This document shows positions 24,773 to 33,212 of a stretch of 64,000 nucleotides of DNA, one piece after another. Numbering within the stretch: the first letter of the stretch is position 1; every line of letters starts with the position of its first letter. Below the pieces are notes generated by a model that searched no databases, was not told the origin of the DNA, and was given only the letters and a program-made list of their open reading frames with translations. This DNA is from Vibrio superstes (GTDB lineage Bacteria; Pseudomonadota; Gammaproteobacteria; Enterobacterales; Vibrionaceae): contig NZ_BCUR01000004.1 in the NCBI RefSeq assembly GCF_003569005.1, positions 2,196,893-2,260,892 of the forward strand. The letters are read 5' to 3'. The translations under genes were made by a program, and so were the position numbers.

Positions 24773-25892
24773 ACCGAGTGCCTCTGTCAGGATCTATAAA
24801 CGCACAATCCTGAGATTGCCGATAAGAGACTTCGGCAATGACGCGTTTTCTTAAGCAAGTCGCGTGCACACAAGCAACCGCAGTCATCCTCGAGCGCTCC
24901 TATCGAGGATCTGTGAACGCACAATCCTAAGATTGCCGATAAGAGACCTCGGCAATGACGCATTTTCCTAGGCTAGTCGCGTGTACAAAGGTCAATCCAG
25001 TCATCCTCGAGCGCTCCTATCGAGGATCTGTGAACGCATAATCCTGAGATTGCCGATTAGAGACCTCGGCAATGACGTTTTTACTAGGCTAGTAACCTGC
25101 ACAAAGGGCGACCCCAGTCATCCTCGAGTGCTCCTATCGAGGATCTATGAACGCACAAGCCTAAGATTGCCGATTAGAGACCTCGGCAATGACGTTTTTA
25201 CTAGGCTAGTAACTTGCATAAAGGGCGACCCCAGTCATCCTCGAGTGCTCCTATCGAGGATCTATAAACGCACAAGCCAAAGATTGCCGATAACAGACCT
25301 CGGCAATGACGTTTTATTCTAGGCTAACAGCGTGCACAAAGGTCAATCCAGTCATCCTCGAGCGCTCCTATCGAGGATCTATAAACGCACAGTCCTGAGA
25401 TTGCCGATGAGAGACCTCGGCAATGACGTTTTTACTAGGCTAGTAAAATGCACAAAGGGCAACCCCAGTCATCCTCGAGTGCTCCTATCGAGGATCTATA
25501 AACGCACAAGCCAAAGATTGCCGATAACAGACCTCGGCAATGACGCGTTTTCTTAAGCAAGTCGCGTGTACACAAGCAACCCCAGTCATCCTCGAGTGCT
25601 CCTATCGAGGATCTGTGAACGCACAATCCTAAGATTGCCGATTAGAGACCTCGGCAATGACGCACTTTCCTAGGCTAGTCGCGTGTACACAAGCAACCGC
25701 AGTCATCCTCGAGCGCTCCTATCGAGGATCTGTGAACGCACAATCCTAAGATTGCCAATTAGAGACCTCGGCAATGACGCATTTTCCTAGGCTAGTCGCA
25801 TGTACAAAGGCCGCCCCAGTCATCCTAGAGCGCTCCTATCGAGGATCTGTGAGCGCACAGGCCTGAAATTGCCAATAACAGACTTTGCCAAT
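24773..25892. repeat. Tandem array of ten 117-bp units, each with two hairpins
   Basis: The motif CAGTCATCC occurs at 24881, 24998, 25115, 25232, 25349, 25466, 25583, 25700 and 25817, always exactly 117 bases apart. The second motif (ATTGCC) occurs ten times on the same period from 24815 to 25868. Each unit has hairpin A, 25 nt (ATCCTCGA / TCGAGGAT, 9-nt loop), a 21-nt spacer, hairpin B, 25 nt (ATTGCCGA / TCGGCAAT, 9-nt loop), and a more variable 46-nt linker. The first unit lacks an intact hairpin A and the last is worn. Long open frames across it exist only because 117 is a multiple of three; no ribosome site or family match supports coding. Confidence 0.95.
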
Positions 25893-25987
25893 GACTCGTC
25901 TGATGTTGCTTGCGTATAAAAGTCAGGCTAAAGGCTTCCCACCATAAAAACCCATTTTCTCTGCCTCTAAAGTTTGCTACCTTAAAT

Positions 25988-26125
25988 GGACTTCAGGGCG
26001 GGGCGGAATTCCCCACCGGTGGTAAAAGCCTAGCTTGAGCCCACGAGCGCCTTCACCAAGTGAAGGGACAGCAGATCTGGTGTGAATCCAGAGCCGACGG
26101 TTACAGTCCGGATGAAAGAAGTGAC
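25988..26125 (+). promoter_or_regulatory. FMN riboswitch (RFN element)
   Basis: The conserved RFN core is readable: a CTTCAGGGCGGGGCGGAATT start, CCCCACCGGTGGTA (P2/P3), GCCCACGAGCGCC, a variable stem of paired CTTCACC/GGTGAAG type, CAGATCTGGTGTGAATCCAG, GCCGACGGTTACAGTC and the closing GGATGAAAGAAG. It senses FMN and normally turns off riboflavin synthesis or uptake genes when FMN is plentiful. About 170 bases separate it from the next start codon, enough for an expression platform; an inverted repeat around CAAGATCCGTCTTG (26200-26213) is a candidate part of it. Confidence 0.95.
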
Positions 26126-26314
26126 ACAATTGATAGCGTATGACCACCAAGCGAGCTCTCGTTATTGGTGTTGATTGCGTTTTTCGCAAAACTGCACTCA
26201 AGATCCGTCTTGGGCGGTTTGGCGCATCATATTGCCTTGCCTCTTAGCTCTGTTCACGTTTTTAGAAATCTAACCCGATAGCGCGTCGCTACTGGTATGA
26301 ATTTGGAGATCCTC

Positions 26315-27247
26315 GTGGCAGGTATAGTTTTTGTAATGATCGCGGCTGGTTTATGGGCTGCTGATACCCTATTTCGTTACCCTCTTTTAGAGACAAACAG
26401 CACCTTACAGATCGTGTTCTTTGAACACATAGTGTTGGTGGTGATGATTGCCCTATTGCAAATTGCAGTACCGAGATGGCGCTTTGCCTACATCAAGGGC
26501 TCACTACTGCCCTTTATCTTAATTGGCGTACTTGGCTCAGCCATTGGCACCCTCGCCTTCACCAAAGCTTTTACCCTGATGAATCCGACTATAGTGATCC
26601 TGCTGCAGAAGCTTCAGCCTATCGTGGCTATTTCGCTATCGGTAATCTTGCTCAAAGAAAAACTCCAGAAACATTTTGTACTGTGGGCGAGTGTTAGCCT
26701 TGTTGGCAGTATCGTGATGATTGCGCCGGATATAATTGAACTATGGTCAGAAGGCTCGGTTTGGCACTATGACCCGAAATTAATTGCTATCTTGCTTGGC
26801 TATGGCGCAGCATTGCTCGCCGTTGTCGCCTGGGGAGCTTCCACTGTGTATGGCCGCAAGCTGACGATGATAGGTTACAACACCATGCAAATCATGTCGG
26901 GTCGCTTTAGCCTTGCTCTCGTTACACTGACCATTGCGATGCTTTTCTATGGTGAACATTTCACCCTATCTGAGGGCAGTTTTGATAGCCTGTTTTATAT
27001 GGTGTTGTTGTCGGGTTTATTGGGAATGTTCATCTATTACAAAGGGCTTGAAAGAATACCTGCGCGATACGGCACAATTGCAGAATTGTTCTTTCCTGTT
27101 TCCGCTGTTGCCATCAACTGGGTGGCGTTTGATGCTACTTTAACTCCACAACAGATTTCGGGTGCAGTATTGCTAGTCGGCGGCGCATTGATGATGAGCC
27201 GCGAGCCTAAACAATCACTACCAGCAGAGCCTGTCACCGCACAATAA
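26315..27247 (+). CDS. ribN: EamA-family transporter, probable riboflavin importer RibN
   Basis: About 310 residues with ten predicted membrane helices in two EamA (DMT superfamily) halves. The FMN riboswitch directly upstream points to riboflavin. RibN, an EamA-type riboflavin importer described in Rhizobium and vibrios, fits in size and fold. I place the start at GTG 26315, which has GGAG at 6-base spacing; an ATG at 26297 adds six residues but has no ribosome site. The next gene (HIT protein) starts 18 bases after the stop. The transport role is inferred from context and family. Confidence 0.75.
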   Translation: MAGIVFVMIAAGLWAADTLFRYPLLETNSTLQIVFFEHIVLVVMIALLQIAVPRWRFAYIKGSLLPFILIGVLGSAIGTLAFTKAFTLMNPTIVILLQKLQPIVAISLSVILLKEKLQKHFVLWASVSLVGSIVMIAPDIIELWSEGSVWHYDPKLIAILLGYGAALLAVVAWGASTVYGRKLTMIGYNTMQIMSGRFSLALVTLTIAMLFYGEHFTLSEGSFDSLFYMVLLSGLLGMFIYYKGLERIPARYGTIAELFFPVSAVAINWVAFDATLTPQQISGAVLLVGGALMMSREPKQSLPAEPVTAQ

Positions 27248-27264
27248 CAAATAAGGGATTATCG

Positions 27265-27693
27265 ATGGAATTTCAACTTCATCCGCAGTTAGCAAAAGAT
27301 ACCAGTGTGATTGGTGAGTTTCCGCTGAGCTTAGCGCTGTTGCATAAGGATAACTGCGTGCCTTGGGTGATTTTGGTGCCCAAGAAGCATGAGCTTAAAG
27401 AACTTCACCATCTACCGATGCAAGATCAACAGCAGTTTTTAGTGGAATCACAAACGGTGATGCAGGCACTAGAAGGGTTATTTTCTCCCGATAAGATGAA
27501 TCTTGGCGCTCTGGGCAATATGGTACCGCAGCTGCATATTCATCATATTGCGCGCTTTAAGACCGACGATGCATGGCCAGGACCAGTATGGGGAAATACT
27601 AAAGGTGAATTCAGAAGCGATCTGGAACAACAGCAACTGCTAGAGCAGATCAAAAAAAAGCTAGGCAACTGCGAGCAGTTTAAACCTAGCTGA
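27265..27693 (+). CDS. HIT-family nucleotide-binding hydrolase
   Basis: 142 residues of the histidine-triad family. The active-site strand is QLHIHHIARF near 92-101, a variant of HxHxH, and the N-terminal half has the VPWVILVPKK beta-strand of the nucleotide pocket. These enzymes cleave nucleotide phosphoramidates or dinucleotides; the substrate is unknown. It lies 18 bases after the RibN-like gene with no terminator visible, so it is probably under the same FMN riboswitch. AAGGGA precedes the ATG. Confidence 0.85.
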   Translation: MEFQLHPQLAKDTSVIGEFPLSLALLHKDNCVPWVILVPKKHELKELHHLPMQDQQQFLVESQTVMQALEGLFSPDKMNLGALGNMVPQLHIHHIARFKTDDAWPGPVWGNTKGEFRSDLEQQQLLEQIKKKLGNCEQFKPS

Positions 27694-27718
27694 TTGGAAA
27701 CTTAGCTTGTAAAGACGT

Positions 27719-27940
27719 TTACATCTGAACGTTTAAGCTTATACCTTGATTGATGGTATAGCGCACGCCCTTTTCTTGACCCTTGATGGTGTCAAACATG
27801 CGGGTGACCTTACCTTTGTTCACCCACACTTGAAGCATTGCGTCTACACCGTCTTCAGATAAACCAAAGTGATTGGCTAGCACGGCTCTCTCAGTGGTGC
27901 CGTGCTGTTCGAGATAAGACTTGAGTTGTTGCAGTATCAT
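27719..27940 (-). CDS. feoC: Ferrous iron transport protein FeoC
   Basis: 73 residues with a winged-helix fold typical of FeoC (LKSYLEQHGTTERAVLANHFGLS). In enterobacteria FeoC binds an Fe-S cluster through four Cys; here there is no Cys at all, as in other Vibrio FeoC proteins. It is thought to help FeoB complex formation in Vibrio rather than sense iron. Last gene of feoABC, 7 bases after feoB. Confidence 0.88.
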   Translation of the reverse strand: MILQQLKSYLEQHGTTERAVLANHFGLSEDGVDAMLQVWVNKGKVTRMFDTIKGQEKGVRYTINQGISLNVQM

Positions 27941-27947
27941 AATCGAC

Positions 27948-30221
27948 CTACGCCGCAGATTCTTGTTCTTGGAACTGCTGTTTGTTGCCTTGGTGCTTCA
28001 AACCTAGGTAGGTTGCCACCGACACTATCATTACAGCCAATATCCAAATAGCGCTCTTAGCCGGGTGAGCTGAGAAGTTCATTACTTGGTTGTAAAGCAC
28101 AGCGCCAAAGTAACCCAGCCCCATAGTCCACACTGCTATAAAGCGTGCATACTGAGCACCAAACTCACGAACGTATGCACCCATCGCTGCTACGCACGGT
28201 GTGTACAATAGGATAAACAGTAGGTAAGCAAAGGCTGCATGGCCGTTAGCAAACTTACCCTGTAGGTTCGCAAACACAGACTGATCGACTTCTTGGTCAT
28301 CCGCCACGGCTTGAGTATCTGTCAGGTCGCCTACTTCGATACCTAGCGGGTCACTAAAACTCAGACCGCTTAGGTTTTCAGGAATCGACATTACTGCCTC
28401 TTCTAGGCTCGCCATTAAGTCAAATTCGGCTTCTTCATCAGAAGGAGAGGCGTATAGGTTGTTCAATGTCCCTACCACGGCTTCTTTTGCAAAAATACCT
28501 GTGACGATACCTACCGTTGCTGGCCAGTTATCTTGCTCGATGCCCATAGGTTCAAACACTGGAGTGATGACTTGCGCAGCCTTCGATAGAACCGAATGCT
28601 CGCTGTCTTCATTACCAAAGCTGCCATCAGTACCGATAGAGTTTAAGAAGCTAAGAATAGTCACAACCACAACGATGGTTTTACCTGCGCCAAATACAAA
28701 GCGCTTCAGTTTTTGCCATGTCTTGATCATTACGTTACGCAGACGAGGGATTTCGTAATCTGTCATTTCCATAACGAAGCTGTCGTTGCTACCAGGGTAG
28801 ATAGTGTTCTTCAGAATAAACCCTGTGAATACCGCTGCTAGAATACCAATCACATACAGCGCAAATACCACGTTTTGACCCGCACTTGGGAAGAAAGCCG
28901 CTGCAAACAACGCGTAAACTGGCAGTCGAGCACCACAAGACATAAACGGAGCCATAGATGCAGCTAAACGGCGCTCACGCTCTTGGTCAAGTGTACGGCT
29001 TGCCATGATAGCAGGTACGTTACAGCCAAAACCTAATACCAGTGGAACAAAGGCTTTGCCCGGCAGGCCTACTTTCTGCATTACTTTATCCAGTACGAAT
29101 GCCGCACGAGACATGTAGCCAGAACCTTCCAGTAGGGTAAGGAATAGGTAAAGACCGGCAATAACAGGGATAAAGGTTGCTACGGTTTGGATACCGCCAC
29201 CGACACCATCGGCAAGCAAAGTCACCATCCATGCAGGCAGAACTGGATCTAGAAGCGCATGAGTACCATCGACTAATACCGCACCAAAGGCAATATCAAA
29301 GAAATCGATGAAGGCGCCACCGATGTTGATAGCAAACATAAACATCAGGTACATCACGCCAAAAAACAGCGGTACACCAATCCATTTATTCAGCACAACG
29401 GCATCAATCTTCTCGCTTAGGCGACGGGTGATTTTTCCTTCTGTCGTTCTGAAGGATTTAGACAACTCATGTAAGAAAGTGAACTTCACATCTGCAATGT
29501 GCAGCTCTATATCCATATCAAGAGAGTGACGTGCTTGAGCGGTCGCGTCTTTTACTTCTGCAGGCACTGTGTGCATGACAAGCTGATCGTTCTCTAGCGC
29601 ACGAATGGCCAGAGCACGATTACTCACCATGTCGTTTTCAAACTGATCTTGAATATCTGACACCACTTCTTCAAATTGAGTGCCGTAGTCCAGTGCCAGA
29701 GGTTCAACCTCAATGCCTGTTGCTAACATCTTGTGCAGGTCGGCTTTTAGCTTATTTACCTCGTTGTTACGAGTCGCTGTTACCGCCATAACCGGACAGC
29801 CAAGCGCTTTAGATAAGCCTTTGATATTCACCTTCTGACCCATGCGAGCCAGCGCATCCATCTTGTTTAGGATAACGATCATCGGACGACCCAACTCACG
29901 CAGCTGCAGCGTTACGTATAGGCTGCGCTCTAAACAAGTGGCATCAATAACATTGATGATAATGTCAGCAGGCGTGGATAACACAGCGCGAGAGGCAATG
30001 GTCTCATCCAAGCTGTTGTTGTCATTACCACTGTCCAGAGCATAGATACCAGGAAGGTCTGTCAGGCTAAACTCTTCGCCAGCTAGAGAATAAAGACCTG
30101 TCTTTTTCTCAACGGTCACACCAGCCCAGTTACCGACTTTTTGGTTTGCACCGGTGAAGGCGTTAAAAAGTGTGGTTTTACCGCTGTTAGGATTACCAAC
30201 GGTCAGAATTGAATAGTCCAC
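27948..30221 (-). CDS. feoB: Ferrous iron transporter FeoB
   Basis: Inner-membrane Fe2+ transporter, 757 residues. The N-terminal G-domain has P-loop GNPNSGKTT (8-16), the G3 motif DLPGIYAL and G4 NKMD. A helical spacer at ~170-270 is followed by the membrane part with two Gate domains, including the conserved CGARLPVY and GFGCNVPA motifs whose Cys line the iron path. The start is GTG at 30221, overlapping the feoA stop by one base (TAGTG), so translation is coupled. Part of feoABC under a Fur box. Confidence 0.97.
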   Translation of the reverse strand: MDYSILTVGNPNSGKTTLFNAFTGANQKVGNWAGVTVEKKTGLYSLAGEEFSLTDLPGIYALDSGNDNNSLDETIASRAVLSTPADIIINVIDATCLERSLYVTLQLRELGRPMIVILNKMDALARMGQKVNIKGLSKALGCPVMAVTATRNNEVNKLKADLHKMLATGIEVEPLALDYGTQFEEVVSDIQDQFENDMVSNRALAIRALENDQLVMHTVPAEVKDATAQARHSLDMDIELHIADVKFTFLHELSKSFRTTEGKITRRLSEKIDAVVLNKWIGVPLFFGVMYLMFMFAINIGGAFIDFFDIAFGAVLVDGTHALLDPVLPAWMVTLLADGVGGGIQTVATFIPVIAGLYLFLTLLEGSGYMSRAAFVLDKVMQKVGLPGKAFVPLVLGFGCNVPAIMASRTLDQERERRLAASMAPFMSCGARLPVYALFAAAFFPSAGQNVVFALYVIGILAAVFTGFILKNTIYPGSNDSFVMEMTDYEIPRLRNVMIKTWQKLKRFVFGAGKTIVVVVTILSFLNSIGTDGSFGNEDSEHSVLSKAAQVITPVFEPMGIEQDNWPATVGIVTGIFAKEAVVGTLNNLYASPSDEEAEFDLMASLEEAVMSIPENLSGLSFSDPLGIEVGDLTDTQAVADDQEVDQSVFANLQGKFANGHAAFAYLLFILLYTPCVAAMGAYVREFGAQYARFIAVWTMGLGYFGAVLYNQVMNFSAHPAKSAIWILAVMIVSVATYLGLKHQGNKQQFQEQESAA

Positions 30222-30448
30222 TATGCAACCTCTACTGAAATTTGTTCTGCTGTAGATTTACGAATTGCAACGCTAACGTCTCGAACTCTCACTTGTAGTG
30301 GGTCGCCCATTGGCGCTTTACGCACTAAAGTGACTGGCGTATTAGGAAGAATCCCCATTACCATCAGTTTTTTACGAGTAGAGCCATCTAATTGTTGCAG
30401 AGAAGAAATAGTGGCTTCTTGTCCTATTGTTAGTTCAGCGAGCTTCAT
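30221..30448 (-). CDS. feoA: Ferrous iron transport protein FeoA
   Basis: 75-residue SH3-like protein required for FeoB activity, acting at the cytosolic face. Typical sequence: KLAELTIGQEATISSLQ at the start, LMVMGILPNTPVTLVRKAPMG in the core and VRDVSVAIRKS near the end. First gene of the feoABC operon; a Fur box lies 10-28 bases before the start codon. Confidence 0.95.
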   Translation of the reverse strand: MKLAELTIGQEATISSLQQLDGSTRKKLMVMGILPNTPVTLVRKAPMGDPLQVRVRDVSVAIRKSTAEQISVEVA

Positions 30449-30457
30449 AATCTAAAT

Positions 30458-30476
30458 GCCAATCGTTATCATTTGC
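30458..30476. promoter_or_regulatory. Fur box upstream of feoA
   Basis: The minus strand reads GCAAATGATAACGATTGGC. It matches the 19-bp Fur consensus GATAATGATAATCATTATC at most core positions, including AATGATAA and GATT. It predicts repression of feoABC in iron-replete cells; fur itself is at 52636. Confidence 0.8.
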
Positions 30477-30571
30477 GTAGACTTTAACACAACTTGTTAC
30501 AAAGTCACCTGTTCTAAATCAAAAAAAAGCGCCCTTTGAAAAAGAGCGCCTTGTGAAAGTTTAAATGTTAC

Positions 30572-31447
30572 TTATTTCAAGCACGTCTCAAATTTACCCG
30601 ATAACTGCCTCAAGAACGCAAAATAAGCACCCGGTTTATCGTCAATGTCTGTTGCTAAAGGGTCTAACTCACCAGTATTCACATTACTGCCTCGCGTGAC
30701 CGTTTCAATCACCGCAGGAGTATATTGAGGCTCACTGAACACACAATATACGTCCCCTTCCGCTAACCGTGTTTTTATCTGAATTAGGGTTCTCGCACCC
30801 GGTTTTCTTTCTGGGCTTACCGTAAAGTGCCCTAGATTATTCAAGTCGAAGAAGTTTTCAAAATAACCATAAGCATCATGAAAAACAAAGTACCCATGAC
30901 CACGTATAGGGTCAAGACGCTCATTAATTTCACTAGTTGTCAGCTGCAAATTGCTCATGAATTCTTCAAGATTATCTTTGTAATGAACAGCATTTTCAGG
31001 GTCTAATTCTATCATTTTATTGGCAATCGCTTTTGCGACCGTGCCCACTTGCTTTGGACCCAACCAAAAATGCGGATCAGTATTGCCATGATTATGGCCA
31101 TCATGATCATGGTGACCTTCCTCAAAATGACGCAAATCCAAGTCTGGAAGCTCGCTGATGGTTAATACATTATCTTGACCTTCAACAATAGAGGACATGA
31201 AGCTTTCGAGATCATGTCCAAACCAAATTACAAGATCGGCATTCTGAACCTTTTTCACATCAGATGGGCGCAATGAGTAATCATGCGGAGACATATTGGT
31301 GCCGAGTAATGCTGACGATGAAGAGACGTCTTTCGTAATTTCTTGGGTAATAAGGTGTATCGGTTTAATACTATTAAGCACCTCAATAGCTTGGGCACTA
31401 GTAACAAAGCTCAGTGAGAGCAGACATAAAAATAAACGTTTCATCAA
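30572..31447 (-). CDS. znuA: Zinc ABC transporter substrate-binding protein ZnuA
   Basis: Periplasmic zinc-binding component of ZnuABC. Signal peptide 1-20, cut after AQA. The zinc ligands are expected at His31 (IKPIHLI), at the conserved His after the flexible loop and at later His. The charged loop at 107-120 (HFEEGHHDHDGHNH) is the classical His-rich zinc-capturing insert. 291 residues. Divergent from znuCB with a Zur box between. A second ATG follows the first by one codon. Confidence 0.95.
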   Translation of the reverse strand: MMKRLFLCLLSLSFVTSAQAIEVLNSIKPIHLITQEITKDVSSSSALLGTNMSPHDYSLRPSDVKKVQNADLVIWFGHDLESFMSSIVEGQDNVLTISELPDLDLRHFEEGHHDHDGHNHGNTDPHFWLGPKQVGTVAKAIANKMIELDPENAVHYKDNLEEFMSNLQLTTSEINERLDPIRGHGYFVFHDAYGYFENFFDLNNLGHFTVSPERKPGARTLIQIKTRLAEGDVYCVFSEPQYTPAVIETVTRGSNVNTGELDPLATDIDDKPGAYFAFLRQLSGKFETCLK

Positions 31448-31481
31448 TGCGGTTCCATTGCAATAGCCAAATTTCTGCGCA

Positions 31482-31500
31482 AATGTTACTTTATATCATT
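31482..31500. promoter_or_regulatory. Zur box in the znuA-znuCB divergent promoter
   Basis: AATGTTACTTTATATCATT matches the gammaproteobacterial Zur consensus core AATGTTATAATATAACATT at 15 of 19 positions. It lies 35 bases from the znuA start and ~114 from the znuC start, so one operator can repress both directions under zinc sufficiency. Confidence 0.75.
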
Positions 31501-31613
31501 CGCAATAAGCAAACGATAAGTATGTTTGCACACTATTATTTTACTTTACTCTTTGGATGAACAAGGGTAGAAAACCTCAGTTTGCTACCCAATCCATACA
31601 CAGGCCTAATGCT

Positions 31614-32399
31614 ATGACGCAACTCGTCACCCTAGAAGACGTGACTGTTCAATTTGAACAACGAAAGGTATTGGACAAGATCAACCTTTCCATTAATGAG
31701 TCTGAAATTACTACCTTAGTTGGGCCAAATGGCGCGGGTAAATCTACCCTAGTTAAGGTGATACTGGGGCTTCAGAAAACAGACTCTGGCAAGGTCATTA
31801 AGCACGGTAAACTGCGCATTGGCTATGTTCCGCAAAAGCTTAAACTCAATGAGACCCTGCCTCTTACTGTTGATCGCTTTCTGCGTTTAGCTGGGAAATA
31901 CAGCCAACAAGAACGTCAAGATGCGCTGTCACTTGTAGGTGCAAGCCACCTTATTAAGGCTGATGTCCATAAGCTATCTGGAGGAGAAACTCAGCGAGTG
32001 CTGCTGTCCCGTGCCCTTTTGATCAGACCTCAATTACTGGTGCTTGATGAGCCGGCTCAAGGAGTGGATGTTCAGGGTCAGGTTGACCTTTATAACCTCA
32101 TCGATACCATTCGTCATAGGTTTAACTGTGCGGTGTTTATGATCTCTCATGACTTGCATTTAGTGATGGCCAAAACCGACAATGTGATTTGCTTACAGCA
32201 CCATATCTGCTGTTCAGGCACGCCTTCAGCCATCTCAAATCACCCTAGTTATTTGCAGATGTTCGGCAATACCCCTGAATCTAGTCTCGCGCTTTATCAA
32301 CATCATCACGACCATCATCATCATGATCTCTCTGGCGACCCTGTGACTGGAAACGCTATCTCATGTCAGAACCACAAACACGGACATACCCATGATTGA
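31614..32399 (+). CDS. znuC: Zinc ABC transporter ATP-binding protein ZnuC
   Basis: Cytoplasmic ATPase of ZnuABC. With the start at 31614, Walker A is GPNGAGKST (37-45), the ABC signature is LSGGETQRV and Walker B LLVLDEPAQG. The C-terminal ~30 residues form a His/Asp-rich tail (YQHHHDHHHHDL) common in ZnuC, which may sense zinc. The start was chosen because orthologues begin near MTQLVTLEDV; a longer frame reaches 31557 but adds a non-conserved stretch. It overlaps znuB by 8 bases. Confidence 0.94.
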   Translation: MTQLVTLEDVTVQFEQRKVLDKINLSINESEITTLVGPNGAGKSTLVKVILGLQKTDSGKVIKHGKLRIGYVPQKLKLNETLPLTVDRFLRLAGKYSQQERQDALSLVGASHLIKADVHKLSGGETQRVLLSRALLIRPQLLVLDEPAQGVDVQGQVDLYNLIDTIRHRFNCAVFMISHDLHLVMAKTDNVICLQHHICCSGTPSAISNHPSYLQMFGNTPESSLALYQHHHDHHHHDLSGDPVTGNAISCQNHKHGHTHD

Positions 32400-33177
32400 G
32401 TTTTTATTGCCTTCATTACTGGCAGGCTTCGGCATCGCTATTATCGCCGGCCCTCTCGGCTCTTTCGTGGTTTGGCGAAAAATGGCTTACTTTGGCGACA
32501 CCCTCGCTCACGCATCACTGATGGGGTTGGCTTTAGGGTTTCTGTTAGACATTAACCTTTATTTAGCGCTTGTTGTGTGTTGTATGGCGCTAGCCATAAT
32601 TTTGGTGACATTGCAGAGACAACAACTCGTAGCGACCGATACCTTGCTGGGTATTCTTGCGCACAGTGCGTTATCGCTAGGCCTTATTGCGGTGAGCTTT
32701 TTGGACAACGTGCGCATCGACTTAATGGGCTACCTCTTTGGTGATCTTCTGTCGGTGAATAACTACGACGTTATGTTTATTTATGTGGGCGCAGCAGTGG
32801 TAATGCTGCTGCTGGTCGCATTTTGGAGACCGCTACTTTCCAGTACCGTAAATGAAGAGTTGGCTGCCGTTGAAGGCGTGAATATCTCTCTGATGAGGTT
32901 ACTGATCATGCTGATGATTGGCTTGGTTATTGCTGTGGGTATGAAGTTTGTTGGCGCCTTAATAATTTCTTCGCTGTTAATTATCCCAGCAGCAACCGCA
33001 AGGCGCTTGTGCCGCAGTCCTGAGCAGATGGCGATCATGGCTTCTATCATTGGCATGATCTGTGTCTGTACTGGATTAAGCATGTCTTGGTTCTACGATA
33101 CCCCAGCAGGCCCTTCGGTCGTGGTAAGTGCTACGGTGCTATTTTTGCTGGCACAGTTTAAGCGTCAGGTGGGGTGA
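32392..33177 (+). CDS. znuB: Zinc ABC transporter permease ZnuB
   Basis: 261 residues, about eight membrane helices, the permease of the high-affinity zinc importer (ABC-3 family). Family motifs GPLGSFVVWRKMAYFGDTLAHAS near the start and ALIISSLLIIPAATARRL near 205 are present. It begins inside the end of znuC (ATGATTGA overlap), so translation is coupled. Confidence 0.95.
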   Translation: MIEFLLPSLLAGFGIAIIAGPLGSFVVWRKMAYFGDTLAHASLMGLALGFLLDINLYLALVVCCMALAIILVTLQRQQLVATDTLLGILAHSALSLGLIAVSFLDNVRIDLMGYLFGDLLSVNNYDVMFIYVGAAVVMLLLVAFWRPLLSSTVNEELAAVEGVNISLMRLLIMLMIGLVIAVGMKFVGALIISSLLIIPAATARRLCRSPEQMAIMASIIGMICVCTGLSMSWFYDTPAGPSVVVSATVLFLLAQFKRQVG

Positions 33178-33212
33178 AGCAAGCTGTCAGCTATTAGCCT
33201 TCTCTTGATCAC

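Noticed and set aside
24981..25556. Long plus-strand frames in the 117-bp array that translate as 39-residue repeats
   Set aside because: Frames stay open only because 117 is divisible by three; there are no ribosome sites, the minus strand is open too, and linker indels shift the frame locally.
24773..25892. CRISPR array
   Set aside because: The whole 117-bp unit is conserved, there are no unique spacers of CRISPR length and no cas genes nearby.
24773..25892. Integron attC (VCR-type) cassette array
   Set aside because: Units are ~117 bp like VCRs, but the GTTRRRY/RYYYAAC core sites and any cassette ORFs are missing.
25977..26201. Minus-strand ORF of 74 codons
   Set aside because: It is antisense to the conserved FMN riboswitch and has no family resemblance.
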